This document shows positions 31,744 through 41,071 of a stretch of 64,000 bases of DNA, in pieces (position 1 is the stretch's first letter; every line of letters starts with the position of its first letter). The translations under genes and the position numbers were made by a program. Below the pieces are notes generated by a model that ran no database searches, was not told the DNA's origin, and saw only the letters and a program-made list of their open reading frames with translations. Origin of the DNA: JAGXQV01 sp964527565 (lineage in GTDB: Bacteria > Pseudomonadota > Gammaproteobacteria > Burkholderiales > Sulfuricellaceae); contig CAZGOY010000001.1 in the NCBI GenBank assembly GCA_964527565.1, forward strand, positions 124,001 to 188,000, given 5' to 3'.

Positions 31744-34700
31744 TCAGAACCCGCTTTCATTTTCGTATGGCTCCACCTCGGGAGCGATTTTCCCTACCTG
31801 CGGATTATCCCATGTTCCGCTTATGCTGTATTCATAAGCGGCAATCTGGTCGAGCGGGTCCTTCAGCAGTTTTTGCACCACCAGGGCGGTGATTCCCACC
31901 ACCGGTGAGGCCAGCAACACGCCGGCCATGGAAACGCCGGCGCTGATGGCCGGGGCCACGCGCACCCGCAGGGCCTGGGTTTCATGGGCAACGTCGGTTT
32001 CCCCTTTCATGGTCACTTTGGCGGCTGGGCCTTCAATGCGGAAATCGTCGCTGGAAACCACGCCGCGCTGCGCTTTCAGGGTGCCGGAAATGTCGTCGAA
32101 GGCAAATCCCTCGCTGAAAATATCGCGGAAATCCAGGGTGATGCGGCGCGGCAGCGCTTGCAGGCTGAGAATGCCCAGCAGCTTGCCGATGCCCGGCTCA
32201 ATCTTGCTGAACTGCCCTTTGTGCGCTTCCAGCACCATGTCGCCAGACAGCGTCGGATAGTCGATTTCCTGCGGGCTGCCCTGCCAGGAAAGCTGCCCTT
32301 CCAGGCGCGCCGTGCCGTTGCGTACCGCGTTGGGATAGCCCAGGCGCACCAGCAGCTTGCCCACGTTCTGCACGTCGAGACGCAGGTTGACGCGCGTGCG
32401 CGGATTGCGCCGCCATGCCTGCCACAAGCCATCCATGGCCAGCGTGGCATCCGGGTTGCTCAGTTTGATGCGCTCGATGCGCCAGTCGGCGTCTTCGTTG
32501 AATGCCTTGAGTTCGAGCTTGCCCAGGGACTTGTTCTTGACCTGGAAGCTATCCGCCACCACGTCCAGCGCCGGCCAGTTGCGGCTGGTTCCCTCGGGTG
32601 CGGCGGCGGCATTTTCGGTGATGGTCTCCGGTATGCTCAGATAGCGCAGGCGCGCCTCGACGTGTCCCTTCCCTTCCGGGCGCCAGAACAGGTCGCCCGC
32701 CATTTCGCGGCTTTGTATCGCGGCTTTCCAGTTTTCATTGTGGCTGGTGGCGCTGACTTTCACATCGTGGAAATGGCGGCCATGCAAGGCCAGTTGCCCG
32801 CAGCGGAAATTGATGCCGGTGAACCCGATGCCCGGACCTTCCGGCGAGGATTTGAAGAGGGCGTACCACGCGTCGAAATCCAGGGCGGGCAGGTCGCTGT
32901 TGAGCCATATTCCGCCTTGCGCCTGGGGCATGGCGGCCGTGCCGATGCGGATCGTGCCGCGCTCGATAACGGGCTTGTCCTTGTCCAGGCGGCGCTGAAA
33001 GTGTGCCGACAATACATCGCCATAACTGATCTGCCAGCTGTCGCGTTGCGCGCCGACAATTTTTTTCTCAACGCGCAGGGCGACGGAATCCGCCTCAAGC
33101 TTGGCAAACGGAGGCGGCAGGGCGGAGGCCAGGCCCTGCAAGGTCGAATCCAGTACGAATTCCGCAGCTTTCTTGCGGATCGTCACTTGCCCGCGCCAAT
33201 CGGTTGCTCCGTTCAATTGTTGCGTTGCGGGATGGCTACCCAGGCGGGCAATGCCGGCCGCCGTGGCGCGTCCCTTCAGGTTGAGGCGTATGGCGCCGTC
33301 CTTGTGGCTGGCCCCGTCCAGCGTGGTGGCGCCGCCCAGCGCCTGGAAAGTGATGGCGGGAATCCTGACCTGCGCTTCGGTGAATTCCAGCTTGCCGTTG
33401 ACCTGTTCCAGCAGCGGCAGGCCTTCGCCGGGGTCGACCCGGTTGTTGACGAACTGGTATCCCCCGCTGACCAGGGTATCCTTGCTGTGGCGCAGGGGGA
33501 TTTTCAGCCGGAGCGTGAAATTGCCGTTGCCGCCGGCCTGCATGTCTTCGGTGAAATGGTCGATCATGCCCGCCACCGGGCTTTGCGCGACGAATTTGAG
33601 CATGTCTTTGGTCGGTCCGCTGGCCGAGCCTTCCAGTTCGAGGATTTCTTCCGGCGCCAGCAAGTCGGCGATTGCCGTATGCACCTTGCCGATTTTCATG
33701 CCGTAGGTGTTGCCGGCATGGGCCTGGATATCCATGCGCGCACCGCGAAACAGCAGATCGAGCGCGATATTTTCGATGCGCGGCCAGCCCGTGGCGTATT
33801 CCAGCACGCCGTCGTTGACCTTTGCGGATACCTCGAAAATGCCCGATTTGCCGTCCACGAAGGGAAACTGGGCGAGGTTCCCTTTCAGGCGCAGGCGCAC
33901 ATCGCTGGAACGTCCGCCGAGTATCGACGTGCTCAGCCAGTCGCGCGTCGCTTTTCCCACCGTCAGGGGAATGTAGCGGCTGGCATGGCGTGCGTCGGCG
34001 CGCGTCAGCTGCCCGTTCAGATCGATCTCGCCGGGAGTGCCGGGGGTGTGGCGGTAAGTGCCGTGGGCATGCCCCGTCAGGTGGTCGTTGGCAAAATCGG
34101 CGGCCGCCAGGCGGACATCCACGCCATTGGCGCGCTTTTGCCAGGATGCCTGCGCGCCAAGGGTTGTGAAGGTGAGCGGTTCAGGAAACAATTCCGGCAA
34201 GTGGAGGCCGACACCGCGCCCTTTCAGCGCCAGCTTGCCGCCCTTTTCGCTGGCGTCGAAATCGCCGCTCATTCCGCTGAAACTGATGGATTCCCGTTGC
34301 CCCAGCGCATTGACGCCCAGTTCCGCGAAGCTGCCCTTGGCGCGGTAATGTGTCGGCGCCTGCCACTCACCGTCCCATTGCAGGAAAAGATCGCTCACGC
34401 CGCCGCGTGGCCGGCTTTGCGCCAGCAAGGCGCGCTGCGCTTCGGAAAACGGCAGGTGCGCCGCCAGGGCCGCCAAGGCGCCCAGGTCCAGCCGGTTGAG
34501 GCGGATTTCCCCGCCTTCCGGCTTGCCGCCCGCCGCCGGGGTATAGCGTGCGATGATGTCGGAAGGTGGCAGCCGCACGCCTTCGCGGGTGGTGAAGGTC
34601 AGCCCGCGGGCGCGCAATTCGTGTCCTGGCTGGGCGAAGCGCCCCCCCAGCCGCCCGTTCACCGAAACCAGGTCGAGCCGTGGCAAGCCGTCCGCCCAGC

Positions 34701-35550
34701 GCATGTCGATGTCGCTCAAAGCCAGATCGGCGGTGACGTCGGCGATGCCGTTCTGCGCTACGTTGAGCCACAGGCGCAGTTCGCCATAGCCGCGTTGCAG
34801 GTCGAAGGGCAGGTCGAACCAGGCGCGCCATGCCGCCAGGTCGGTGCGCTCCAGGGCAGCGTACAATGCCCCGCGCCAGGAGAACAGCTCCAGCAGCTTG
34901 TTTCCCCGGAGATCTCCGCGCACGTCCAGCGGGCCGGCCAGATGCGCCGGAGGCACGGCGCGCAGGCCGAAGCGGTGGCGCTTGCCGCTGTTCTCCAGGC
35001 GGAAATTGAAATTTTTCAACACCAGAGGCGGCGCTCCCCGTTTTTCGTCGTTCCAGGAAATGATGGCATCGCGGATGATGATCTGGCGCTGGCTCATTAC
35101 CCAGTCGGCGAAGCCCCCTTCGTCGGTTTCCTGGCCGAGCTCCACGCCACCGACGAAAAGTTGTCCGGCGGCATTGCGCCGCACGGCAAGCATCGGGCCG
35201 AAGATTTCCAAGCTGTGCAGGCGCACCCCTCCGACCAGCAGCGAACGCCACGACAGGGTGTTTTCCACCTGCTGCAAAAACAGCGCCGGGCGTCCCTGGC
35301 CGTCTTGCACCACCACGTCGCGCAGAGTCAGCGTGGGGCGCAAGCCGTGCCAGCCCGCCGCGATGCCGCCGATGGCAATGCCTTGCCCCACGCTACGGGA
35401 AAGCGAGGCGGCGATGGCCTCGCGGTATTCGCCAATATTAGGCAGCACCCAGTAGCGCAACGCCAGCACCATGACGGCGAACAACAGCCACGACGTCAGC
35501 AGGGCATAAACGGCAACACGAAACAGGCGGCGGGAAAACATCATCAGCAT
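31744..35550 (-). CDS. yhdP: YhdP family AsmA-like envelope protein
   Basis: 1268 residues, a normal size for YhdP, one of the bridge-like AsmA proteins implicated in phospholipid transport to the outer membrane. A single N-terminal membrane helix (FRVAVYALLTSWLLFAVMVLAL) is followed by a very long periplasmic beta-rich region with family blocks such as LSWRSLLVGGVRLHSLEIFGP and, near the end, FDDISGTLKAQRGV, ATGETDVAHETQ-like and PAISAGVSMAGVLLASPVVG. ATG 35550 (MLMMFSRRLFR). Divergent from gmhB. Confidence 0.9.
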   Translation of the reverse strand: MLMMFSRRLFRVAVYALLTSWLLFAVMVLALRYWVLPNIGEYREAIAASLSRSVGQGIAIGGIAAGWHGLRPTLTLRDVVVQDGQGRPALFLQQVENTLSWRSLLVGGVRLHSLEIFGPMLAVRRNAAGQLFVGGVELGQETDEGGFADWVMSQRQIIIRDAIISWNDEKRGAPPLVLKNFNFRLENSGKRHRFGLRAVPPAHLAGPLDVRGDLRGNKLLELFSWRGALYAALERTDLAAWRAWFDLPFDLQRGYGELRLWLNVAQNGIADVTADLALSDIDMRWADGLPRLDLVSVNGRLGGRFAQPGHELRARGLTFTTREGVRLPPSDIIARYTPAAGGKPEGGEIRLNRLDLGALAALAAHLPFSEAQRALLAQSRPRGGVSDLFLQWDGEWQAPTHYRAKGSFAELGVNALGQRESISFSGMSGDFDASEKGGKLALKGRGVGLHLPELFPEPLTFTTLGAQASWQKRANGVDVRLAAADFANDHLTGHAHGTYRHTPGTPGEIDLNGQLTRADARHASRYIPLTVGKATRDWLSTSILGGRSSDVRLRLKGNLAQFPFVDGKSGIFEVSAKVNDGVLEYATGWPRIENIALDLLFRGARMDIQAHAGNTYGMKIGKVHTAIADLLAPEEILELEGSASGPTKDMLKFVAQSPVAGMIDHFTEDMQAGGNGNFTLRLKIPLRHSKDTLVSGGYQFVNNRVDPGEGLPLLEQVNGKLEFTEAQVRIPAITFQALGGATTLDGASHKDGAIRLNLKGRATAAGIARLGSHPATQQLNGATDWRGQVTIRKKAAEFVLDSTLQGLASALPPPFAKLEADSVALRVEKKIVGAQRDSWQISYGDVLSAHFQRRLDKDKPVIERGTIRIGTAAMPQAQGGIWLNSDLPALDFDAWYALFKSSPEGPGIGFTGINFRCGQLALHGRHFHDVKVSATSHNENWKAAIQSREMAGDLFWRPEGKGHVEARLRYLSIPETITENAAAAPEGTSRNWPALDVVADSFQVKNKSLGKLELKAFNEDADWRIERIKLSNPDATLAMDGLWQAWRRNPRTRVNLRLDVQNVGKLLVRLGYPNAVRNGTARLEGQLSWQGSPQEIDYPTLSGDMVLEAHKGQFSKIEPGIGKLLGILSLQALPRRITLDFRDIFSEGFAFDDISGTLKAQRGVVSSDDFRIEGPAAKVTMKGETDVAHETQALRVRVAPAISAGVSMAGVLLASPVVGITALVVQKLLKDPLDQIAAYEYSISGTWDNPQVGKIAPEVEPYENESGF

Positions 35551-35705
35551 GGGCGGATTTTACGCTTTCGCCGCTTAAATTGCCCGGAAAGCCGCCGCGC
35601 CGGGTGCAATTGCTCTCTTTCCGTCCGCCCCAATTGACCGGGGTAGGTCAGCTGTTTAAACTTGGCCCACCGAATTCCTCGCAAGCCGCGCCCCCGGCCC
35701 CCATC

Positions 35706-36248
35706 ATGAAACTCGTTATTCTCGACCGCGACGGCGTCATTAATTTCGACTCCGCCCAGTTCATCAAGAGCCCGGACGAATGGGAACCCATTCCCGGCAG
35801 CCTGGAGGCCATTGCGCGCCTCAACCAATCAGGATTTCGTGTGGTAGTGGCGAGCAACCAGTCCGGTATCGGGCGCGGGCTGTTCGACATGGCCACGCTC
35901 AACGCCATCCACAACAAGATGCACAAGGCGCTGGGACGCTTGGGCGGGCGCATCGACGCACTGTTTTTCTGTCCCCACACCGCCGATTCCAGCTGCGCCT
36001 GCCGCAAGCCCAATACCGGCATGTTTCTGGAAATCGCCCGTCGTTTCAACACCGATCTGGGCAACGTGCCGTGCGTCGGCGATTCCCTGCGCGACCTGGT
36101 GGCCGCCGCCGAAGTGGGCGGCCAGCCGATATTGGTGTTGACCGGCAAGGGCGAGAAAACCCGTGACGACGGCGGCCTGCCTGAAGGCACCCTGACCTTC
36201 GCCGATTTGGCCGAGGCGGCCCGGCACATCATCGACAACCGGACATGA
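35706..36248 (+). CDS. gmhB: D-glycero-beta-D-manno-heptose 1,7-bisphosphate 7-phosphatase
   Basis: HAD phosphatase of 180 residues for ADP-heptose (LPS inner core) synthesis. Motif I LDRDGVIN with the DxD nucleophile pair, motif II VVASNQSGIGRG, the zinc loop CPHTADSSCACRKPN, the motif III lysine at RKPNTG and the motif IV Asp in CVGDSLRDL. ATG 35706 begins MKLVILDRDG; the frame extends upstream but the conserved protein starts here. It is followed after 7 bases by plsC, a common betaproteobacterial pairing. Confidence 0.93.
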   Translation: MKLVILDRDGVINFDSAQFIKSPDEWEPIPGSLEAIARLNQSGFRVVVASNQSGIGRGLFDMATLNAIHNKMHKALGRLGGRIDALFFCPHTADSSCACRKPNTGMFLEIARRFNTDLGNVPCVGDSLRDLVAAAEVGGQPILVLTGKGEKTRDDGGLPEGTLTFADLAEAARHIIDNRT

Positions 36249-36255
36249 GGCTTTC

Positions 36256-36984
36256 ATGATCTGGTTGCGTTCCGCCCTGTATACCCTGGGCATGGTGCTT
36301 TTCACGCCCTTCTACAGTTTCCTGATCCTGCTGTTTTTCCGCGCCGATCCGATGACGCGCTTTCGCATTATCCGTCCCTGGTCGCAAATCATGCTGGCCT
36401 GGTTGCGCCTGACCTGCGGCCTTTCCCACCGCGTGACCGGCGCGGAAAACATCCCGGCGCATCCCTGCGTGATCCTTTCCAAGCACCAGTCGGCCTGGGA
36501 AACCCTGGCTTTCCAGGGTATTTTCCCGCCCATGGTGTGGGTGCTGAAGCGCGAACTGCTGCGCATTCCCTTCTTCGGCTGGGGGCTGGCGCTGGGCAAC
36601 CCCATCGCCATCGACCGCGGCTCGCCGCGCGAAGCCCTGCGCCAGCTCACCATCCAGGGAAAAAAACGGCTGGCGGAAGGATTTTGCGTGGTAGTGTTTC
36701 CGGAAGGTACGCGCATCAAGCCCGGCGAGAAAGGCAAATACAATGTCGGCGGTGCCTGGCTGGCGACGCATAACGACGCCGTGGTAGTGCCGGTGGCGCA
36801 CAATGCCGGCGAATTCTGGGGCAAGAACGCCTTCCTCAAGCGGCCCGGCGTGATTACCTTGAGCATCGGCCAGCCCATCGATGCGCGCGGCATGAAGGCC
36901 GACGAACTGAACGCCCGCGTCGAGGCCTGGATCGAAAACGAAATGACGCGCCTGCATGACCTCAAAACCCCTGATGCGCATTGA
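36256..36984 (+). CDS. plsC: 1-acyl-sn-glycerol-3-phosphate acyltransferase
   Basis: Inner-membrane acyltransferase making phosphatidic acid; 242 residues. N-terminal membrane helix (LGMVLFTPFYSFLILLFF), catalytic HxxxxE in KHQSAWETLAF, motif II around PIAIDRGSPR, motif III VVFPEGTRIKPGE and motif IV VVVPVAHNAG. ATG 36256 follows ATGAGGCTTTC after gmhB. Its end overlaps the next gene by 29 bases. A glyQ/glyS-linked arrangement typical of this region in other species is not in the window. Confidence 0.93.
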   Translation: MIWLRSALYTLGMVLFTPFYSFLILLFFRADPMTRFRIIRPWSQIMLAWLRLTCGLSHRVTGAENIPAHPCVILSKHQSAWETLAFQGIFPPMVWVLKRELLRIPFFGWGLALGNPIAIDRGSPREALRQLTIQGKKRLAEGFCVVVFPEGTRIKPGEKGKYNVGGAWLATHNDAVVVPVAHNAGEFWGKNAFLKRPGVITLSIGQPIDARGMKADELNARVEAWIENEMTRLHDLKTPDAH

Positions 36985-37693
36985 GGAACGCTCGGCCCGC
37001 CTGCCCGATGGCGCGGAAATCCGTTACGTTCTCAAGCGTAGCGCGCGCCGCCGTACCATCGCGCTACGCATCGACGGCAGCGGTCTGACCGTCAACGCCC
37101 CGGCGCGCGCGCCGCTGCACCGCCTGGAAGCCGTGCTGGCCGATAAAGCGGGCTGGGTGCGCGACAAGCTCGCGCAGATGCTGGCGCGCCGTCCGGCGCA
37201 ACGATTATGGCGGGATGGCGAAAGCCTGCCGTTTCTCGGCGGCGCCTTGCGTCTTTCCGTGCTTGTCGGCAGGCCCAGGACGCCACCGGTGATGACGGAC
37301 GGGCATTTGTGGGTGGAAGCCGCCGACAGCGCCGATGATGCGGCCATCAAGGCCAAGGTGCTGAAGTGGTACCGCGCCCAGGCGCTCGCGCACCTTGCCG
37401 GACGCAGCGCGCATTACGCCGCGCTGCTGGGCGTGGCAACGCCACCACTGGCGCTGTCGAACGCCGCCACCCGCTGGGGCAGTTGCAACGCGCGCGGCGA
37501 AGTGCGCCTCAACTGGCGCTTGGTCAAAGCCGCGCCGCATCTCATCGACTACGTGGTGGCGCACGAACTGGCGCACCTCAAACACCTCGACCACTCGGCG
37601 GCCTTTTGGCGCACCGTTGGTCTGCTTTGTCCGGATTACTGCGCGGCGCGGCGCGAATTGAAGGCGTTGGGGCACCTGTACCATTCGTTCTAG
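36956..37693 (+). CDS. YgjP-type metal-dependent hydrolase (SprT-like/WLM fold)
   Basis: About 245 residues with the zinc metallopeptidase signature VAHELAHLKHLDHSAAFW: HExxH as HELAH, plus the third His in HLDHS. Upstream blocks RRRTIALRIDGSGLTV and ALSNAATRWGSCNARGEVRLNW are characteristic of the M48-like YgjP family. Physiological substrate unknown. ATG 36956 overlaps plsC; ATG 36974 (MRIEERS) is an alternative start. Third gene of the gmhB-plsC transcript. Confidence 0.9.
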   Translation: MTSKPLMRIEERSARLPDGAEIRYVLKRSARRRTIALRIDGSGLTVNAPARAPLHRLEAVLADKAGWVRDKLAQMLARRPAQRLWRDGESLPFLGGALRLSVLVGRPRTPPVMTDGHLWVEAADSADDAAIKAKVLKWYRAQALAHLAGRSAHYAALLGVATPPLALSNAATRWGSCNARGEVRLNWRLVKAAPHLIDYVVAHELAHLKHLDHSAAFWRTVGLLCPDYCAARRELKALGHLYHSF

Positions 37694-37712
37694 CCCGAAC
37701 GTTTCATATAAA
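37691..37712. repeat. Half copy of the AGCCCG/TTTCAT repeat
   Basis: TCTAGCCCGAACGTTTCATATA begins in the stop codon of the preceding gene and matches one arm of the elements at 12653 and 29601; no opposing arm is present in this 40-base gap. Confidence 0.5.
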
Positions 37713-37734
37713 TCCGGTAACAGAAAGGAACCGC

Positions 37735-38157
37735 ATGAATTGTGAACTGTGCACCGCCCCCGGCGGCGAAATCCTCTGGCAGAACGAACTGTGCCGCGTG
37801 GTGCTGGTCGATGATGCCGATTATCCCGGCTTCTGCCGCGTAATCCTCAAGCGCCACGTCCAGGAAATGACCGACCTCGGCGCCATGGGGCGCGTGCATT
37901 TCATGGCGGTGGTGCTGGCTGCGGAGCAGGCGGTGCGCGCGGTACTGGCACCCGACAAGATCAATCTCGCCAGCCTGGGCAACCTGGTGCCGCACCTGCA
38001 TTGGCACGTGATCCCGCGTTTTCGCGGCGACAGGCATTTCCCCAATCCGATATGGGGCATCCCGCAACGCGACGGCACGCCGCCGCGCGTTCCCGATCTC
38101 GCGGACAAGCTGCGCGCCGCGTTTCAGGAAGCGCTTGCCTTATCCTTCCCGGCTTGA
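37735..38157 (+). CDS. HIT family (histidine triad) hydrolase
   Basis: 140-residue nucleotide-binding hydrolase or transferase. The triad motif is present as LVPHLHWHVIPRF (HxHxH), with the family's N-terminal CELCTAPGG and the middle YPGFCRVILKRHVQEMTDL. The Cys-rich opening may bind metal. GAAAGGAACCGC before ATG 37735 is a good ribosome site. The last 34 bases overlap the 3' end of phoR on the opposite strand, so both C-termini are encoded by the same DNA. Confidence 0.9.
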   Translation: MNCELCTAPGGEILWQNELCRVVLVDDADYPGFCRVILKRHVQEMTDLGAMGRVHFMAVVLAAEQAVRAVLAPDKINLASLGNLVPHLHWHVIPRFRGDRHFPNPIWGIPQRDGTPPRVPDLADKLRAAFQEALALSFPA

Positions 38158-39458
38158 ACGACGCGCCGCGCCGGAAATACGGCGCGGAAGGTGCTGCCTT
38201 CGTCCGGCACACTGTCGATTTCCAGCCGCCCCTGGTGGCGCGTCAGAATATGCTTGACGATGGCCAGCCCCAGCCCGGTGCCGCCGGTCTCGCGCGAGCG
38301 CCCGCGATCCACGCGGTAAAAACGCTCGGTGAGGCGCGGGAGGTGCTGGGCTTCGATGCCCAGCCCGGTGTCGCTGACGGAGAAAGCGACGCCGTCGGCA
38401 TGGGCTTCCCAGGTCAGGGTGATTTCCCCTTCGTCCGGGGTGTAGCGGATGGCGTTGCTGACCAGGTTGCCGAAAGCGCTGCGCAACTCGTCCTCGTTGC
38501 CGAGCAACCCTGCGGTGGCGCGAATGTCGAGACGCAGATGATGCCGCCCATCGCTCAGGGTTTGCGCCTCGCGGTACAGCGATTCGAGCAGGTGCGGCAC
38601 CGCCACCGCGCGTTCCGGCGCGCTCTGGCCGTTTTCCAGGCGCGACAGGGTCAGCAGGTCTTCCACCAAACGTTGCATGCGCGTGGTCTGTTCCAGCATC
38701 AAGCCGAGATAGCGGCGCATTTGTGCGGGCTCTGCCGCCCGCGTGCCGTCGGCCCCCGCATCGACCAGGGTTTCCAGGAAACCGCCCACCACGGTAAGCG
38801 GTGTACGCAACTCGTGCGAGACATTGGCGACGAAATCACGGCGCATGGTTTCCACGCGCTCGAGTTGCGTGATGTCGCGGATCAACAGAAGTTTCTGCTC
38901 GTCACCGAATGGCACCATCTGGAAGGACAGCGTCAGGTCGCGGTTGCGCAGGGATTTGATGACCAGCGGTTCGCGGTAATTTTGCGCGGCGAGATACTCG
39001 GAAAACTGTGCCTGGCGCAACAGATAGGCCAGCCACTGGCCGCGGTCGCGCTCCAGGCTCAAGCCGAGCTGGGCTTCCGCCACACTGTTGCACCATTCGA
39101 TCTGGTCGCGCTCGTTGAGCATGACAATGCCGTCCGGCATGGCCTCGGCGGCGCGCTGAAAACGTTCCAGGGTAGCGGAAAGGCTGGTTTCGCTGCTCGA
39201 CTGGTGGCGCTGCCGCTGGTGCAGCATGGAAAACAGGTCGGCCCACACCCCGCTGCCATCGGGGAGAGGCTTTCTTTCCGAATGCGCCAGCCAGGCGGCG
39301 AAAGCGGCGAGGTTGCGCAAATGGAACAGCAGGTAAAACAGCAGGGCCAGGCTGATAAAACCCAGCGCGGCAGTGGCGCTTGCCGCTGCCCACAGGATTA
39401 ATGCGAACAGGGTGATGAAAGCCAGCGCGGTCAGCGGGCGCAGCCAGAAATGGGGCAT
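38124..39458 (-). CDS. phoR: Phosphate regulon sensor histidine kinase PhoR
   Basis: 444-residue membrane sensor kinase. Two N-terminal helices (LTALAFITLFALILWAA, ALGFISLALLFYLLFHL), a PAS domain (ERFQRAAEAMPDGIVMLNE), HisKA with the phosphoacceptor His in VANVSHELRTPLTVVGG, and HATPase boxes GNLVSNAIRYTP, VSDTGLGIEAQHL, ERFYRVD and GGTGLGLAIVKH. ATG 39458 (MPHFWLRPL) begins 7 bases after the phoB stop. No pst transport genes are in the window, so the phosphate assignment comes from the PhoBR architecture. Confidence 0.92.
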   Translation of the reverse strand: MPHFWLRPLTALAFITLFALILWAAASATAALGFISLALLFYLLFHLRNLAAFAAWLAHSERKPLPDGSGVWADLFSMLHQRQRHQSSSETSLSATLERFQRAAEAMPDGIVMLNERDQIEWCNSVAEAQLGLSLERDRGQWLAYLLRQAQFSEYLAAQNYREPLVIKSLRNRDLTLSFQMVPFGDEQKLLLIRDITQLERVETMRRDFVANVSHELRTPLTVVGGFLETLVDAGADGTRAAEPAQMRRYLGLMLEQTTRMQRLVEDLLTLSRLENGQSAPERAVAVPHLLESLYREAQTLSDGRHHLRLDIRATAGLLGNEDELRSAFGNLVSNAIRYTPDEGEITLTWEAHADGVAFSVSDTGLGIEAQHLPRLTERFYRVDRGRSRETGGTGLGLAIVKHILTRHQGRLEIDSVPDEGSTFRAVFPARRVVQAGKDKASAS

Positions 39459-39465
39459 GTCTTCC

Positions 39466-40158
39466 CTATTCCGGGAGCGCCGAAAAACGGTAGCCCGAGC
39501 CGCGCACGGTCTGTACCAGATAGTCGTGGCCGCTGGTTTCGAGCGCGCGCCGCAGGCGCCGGATATGCACATCGACGGTGCGGTCTTCCACAAAAACCTG
39601 GCTGCCCCACACCTGATCGAGCAACTGGGTGCGCGAATGGACGCGCTCTGGATGCGTCATGAGGAAATGCAGCAAGCGGAACTCGGTCGGCCCGAGTTCC
39701 AGCGGCTGACCGTTACCGCTGACGCGGTGGCTTTCCGGGTCGAGGCGCAGGCCGCCGGCTTCGACGGGATCGCTGGTCATCTGCGGTGCGCGGCGGCGCA
39801 ACACTGCCTTGATGCGGGCGAGCAGTTCGCGCGGACTGAAAGGCTTGGTGACGTAGTCGTCGGCACCGGTTTCCAGCCCGGTAACTTTGTCCTGCTCGTC
39901 GCCGCGCGCCGTCAGCATGATGATGGGAACATCGCGGGTGCCTGCGTCGCCCTTGATCTTGCGTGCCAGCGCCACGCCGCTCATGCCGGGCAGCATCCAG
40001 TCGAGCAGCACCAGGTCCGGCAGGGTGTTGCGCACGATACCCAGTGCGGCTTCCGCGTTGTCGGCAATGACCGGATGGTGGCCGGCCTGGCGCAGGGTAA
40101 AAGCGACCAATTCCTGGATCGCCGGTTCGTCTTCCACGACCAATATGGTGGCGGGCAT
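39466..40158 (-). CDS. phoB: Phosphate regulon response regulator PhoB
   Basis: 230-residue OmpR/PhoB-family regulator. Receiver: acidic pair VVEDEPAIQ, phosphoacceptor in LLDWMLPGMSG, MLTARG and GADDYVTKPFS. Winged helix: LELGPTEFRLLHFLMTHPERV and RTVDVHIRRLRRAL. The pattern is that of true PhoB rather than a generic OmpR-like protein. Upstream gene of the phoBR pair. Confidence 0.94.
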   Translation of the reverse strand: MPATILVVEDEPAIQELVAFTLRQAGHHPVIADNAEAALGIVRNTLPDLVLLDWMLPGMSGVALARKIKGDAGTRDVPIIMLTARGDEQDKVTGLETGADDYVTKPFSPRELLARIKAVLRRRAPQMTSDPVEAGGLRLDPESHRVSGNGQPLELGPTEFRLLHFLMTHPERVHSRTQLLDQVWGSQVFVEDRTVDVHIRRLRRALETSGHDYLVQTVRGSGYRFSALPE

Positions 40159-40255
40159 GGCTTACTCCGAAACAAGGCGGCTCCCGGACGGACTGTCAGG
40201 AGACTCAGCGCTTGCCATATTATGACGCGAATGTTGCAGATTCGTGACATCCCGG

Positions 40256-40870
40256 CTAAAGCGCGCCGCCCAGGAACAGGTACTTCCTGCGCCATTCCTC
40301 GCGGCAGCGTGCCTCGCCCCAGGCCAGCATTTCGCCATCCCACAGCTTGCCGCGATAACCGGCGCCGACGTCGCGGCGCGCGTCCTTCTCCGTCCAGCAA
40401 CCGAGACGCACCGCCTCGGTGACGGCCAGGATGCGTTCGGCGCGCTTGCGGTTTTCCTCCCACTCCGGCGGCAAGGTCGGCGGCAGGCCGACCCGGATGC
40501 GGATGGCGCGGTCGAGCCGCTCTTCCACTTCGCCATAGCCGTGCGCCTTGATGGCGGCCTTGAGCGGCGAGGGCAGGTCTTTCAGCAAGGCTTCCGCCAG
40601 ATCGTGGATCAGCACGTACAGCCGCGCCGCGCGCGGCGCCTTGCGCCACACCATCTCCATCAGTACCCGCTCCTCCAGCACGCAATGCTGCGCCACGCGG
40701 TAGGCCTCATCGCCCACGGTCTGTCCGTTCCAGCGCGGTTCGCGCGAAATGGCGGTAAGAAAATCCCCGGCCACGTCGATGTCCAGCGGCGAGGGATCGA
40801 GCAAATGCACCCTCCGCCCAGAGAGCATGCGCTGATACAGGCGGGGTGTCTGTTGGTGAGTAGGGATCAT
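40256..40870 (-). CDS. HD-domain phosphohydrolase (YfbR-like)
   Basis: 204 residues with HD-fold residues in RVAQHCVLEERVL (His), LYVLIHDLAEALLKDLP (HD pair) and a later TEAVRLG region with the final Asp. RMLSGRRVHLLDPSPLDIDV is a conserved opening in proteobacterial homologues. Such proteins act on nucleotides, but the substrate here is not clear. ATG 40870. It lies 97 bases upstream of phoB on the same strand and faces away from the tRNA gene. Confidence 0.78.
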   Translation of the reverse strand: MIPTHQQTPRLYQRMLSGRRVHLLDPSPLDIDVAGDFLTAISREPRWNGQTVGDEAYRVAQHCVLEERVLMEMVWRKAPRAARLYVLIHDLAEALLKDLPSPLKAAIKAHGYGEVEERLDRAIRIRVGLPPTLPPEWEENRKRAERILAVTEAVRLGCWTEKDARRDVGAGYRGKLWDGEMLAWGEARCREEWRRKYLFLGGAL

Positions 40871-40908
40871 GGTTGTGCGGATGATTTCCTTAAAGCCCGG
40901 CGGGCTGT

Positions 40909-40914
40909 TAGAAT
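40909..40914 (+). promoter_or_regulatory. Possible -10 element for tRNA-Arg
   Basis: TAGAAT 15 bases before the mature tRNA 5' end; only a weak -35 (TTCCTT) is visible upstream. Confidence 0.4.
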
Positions 40915-40929
40915 CCTACCCTTGGGTTT

Positions 40930-41006
40930 GCGCCCGTAGCTCAGATGGATAGAGTGTTGGCCTCCGAAGCCAAAGGTCGCTGGTTCGACTCCAGTCGGGC
41001 GCGCCA
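40930..41006 (+). tRNA. tRNA-Arg (anticodon CCG)
   Basis: 77 nucleotides including an encoded CCA. Acceptor arms GCGCCCG and CGGGCGC pair perfectly, the D arm has AGCTCAGATGGATAGAG, the anticodon stem TTGGC/GCCAA holds loop CTCCGAA (anticodon CCG), and the T arm is TCGCTGGTTCGACTCCAGTC-like with the GGTTCGA loop. It stands alone, with a terminator just downstream. tRNA-Arg genes are common integration sites, but I see no integrase nearby. Confidence 0.97.
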
Positions 41007-41021
41007 ATCTGGAACAAAAAG

Positions 41022-41054
41022 TGGGCACTTGATCATGAGTGCCCATTTTCTTTT
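41022..41054 (+). terminator. Rho-independent terminator of tRNA-Arg
   Basis: TGGGCACT / AGTGCCCA stem, eight-base loop, then TTTTCTTTT. It lies between the tRNA and the convergent sugar operon and could serve both directions, since the opposite side has an AAAAA run. Confidence 0.85.
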
Positions 41055-41071
41055 GGTGCGCGGGACGGCGT

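Noticed and set aside
31984..35637. Rightward open frame of 1217 codons opposite yhdP
   Set aside because: Very long, but no signal, domain or ribosome site; GC-rich codon bias in yhdP leaves the antisense frame free of stops.
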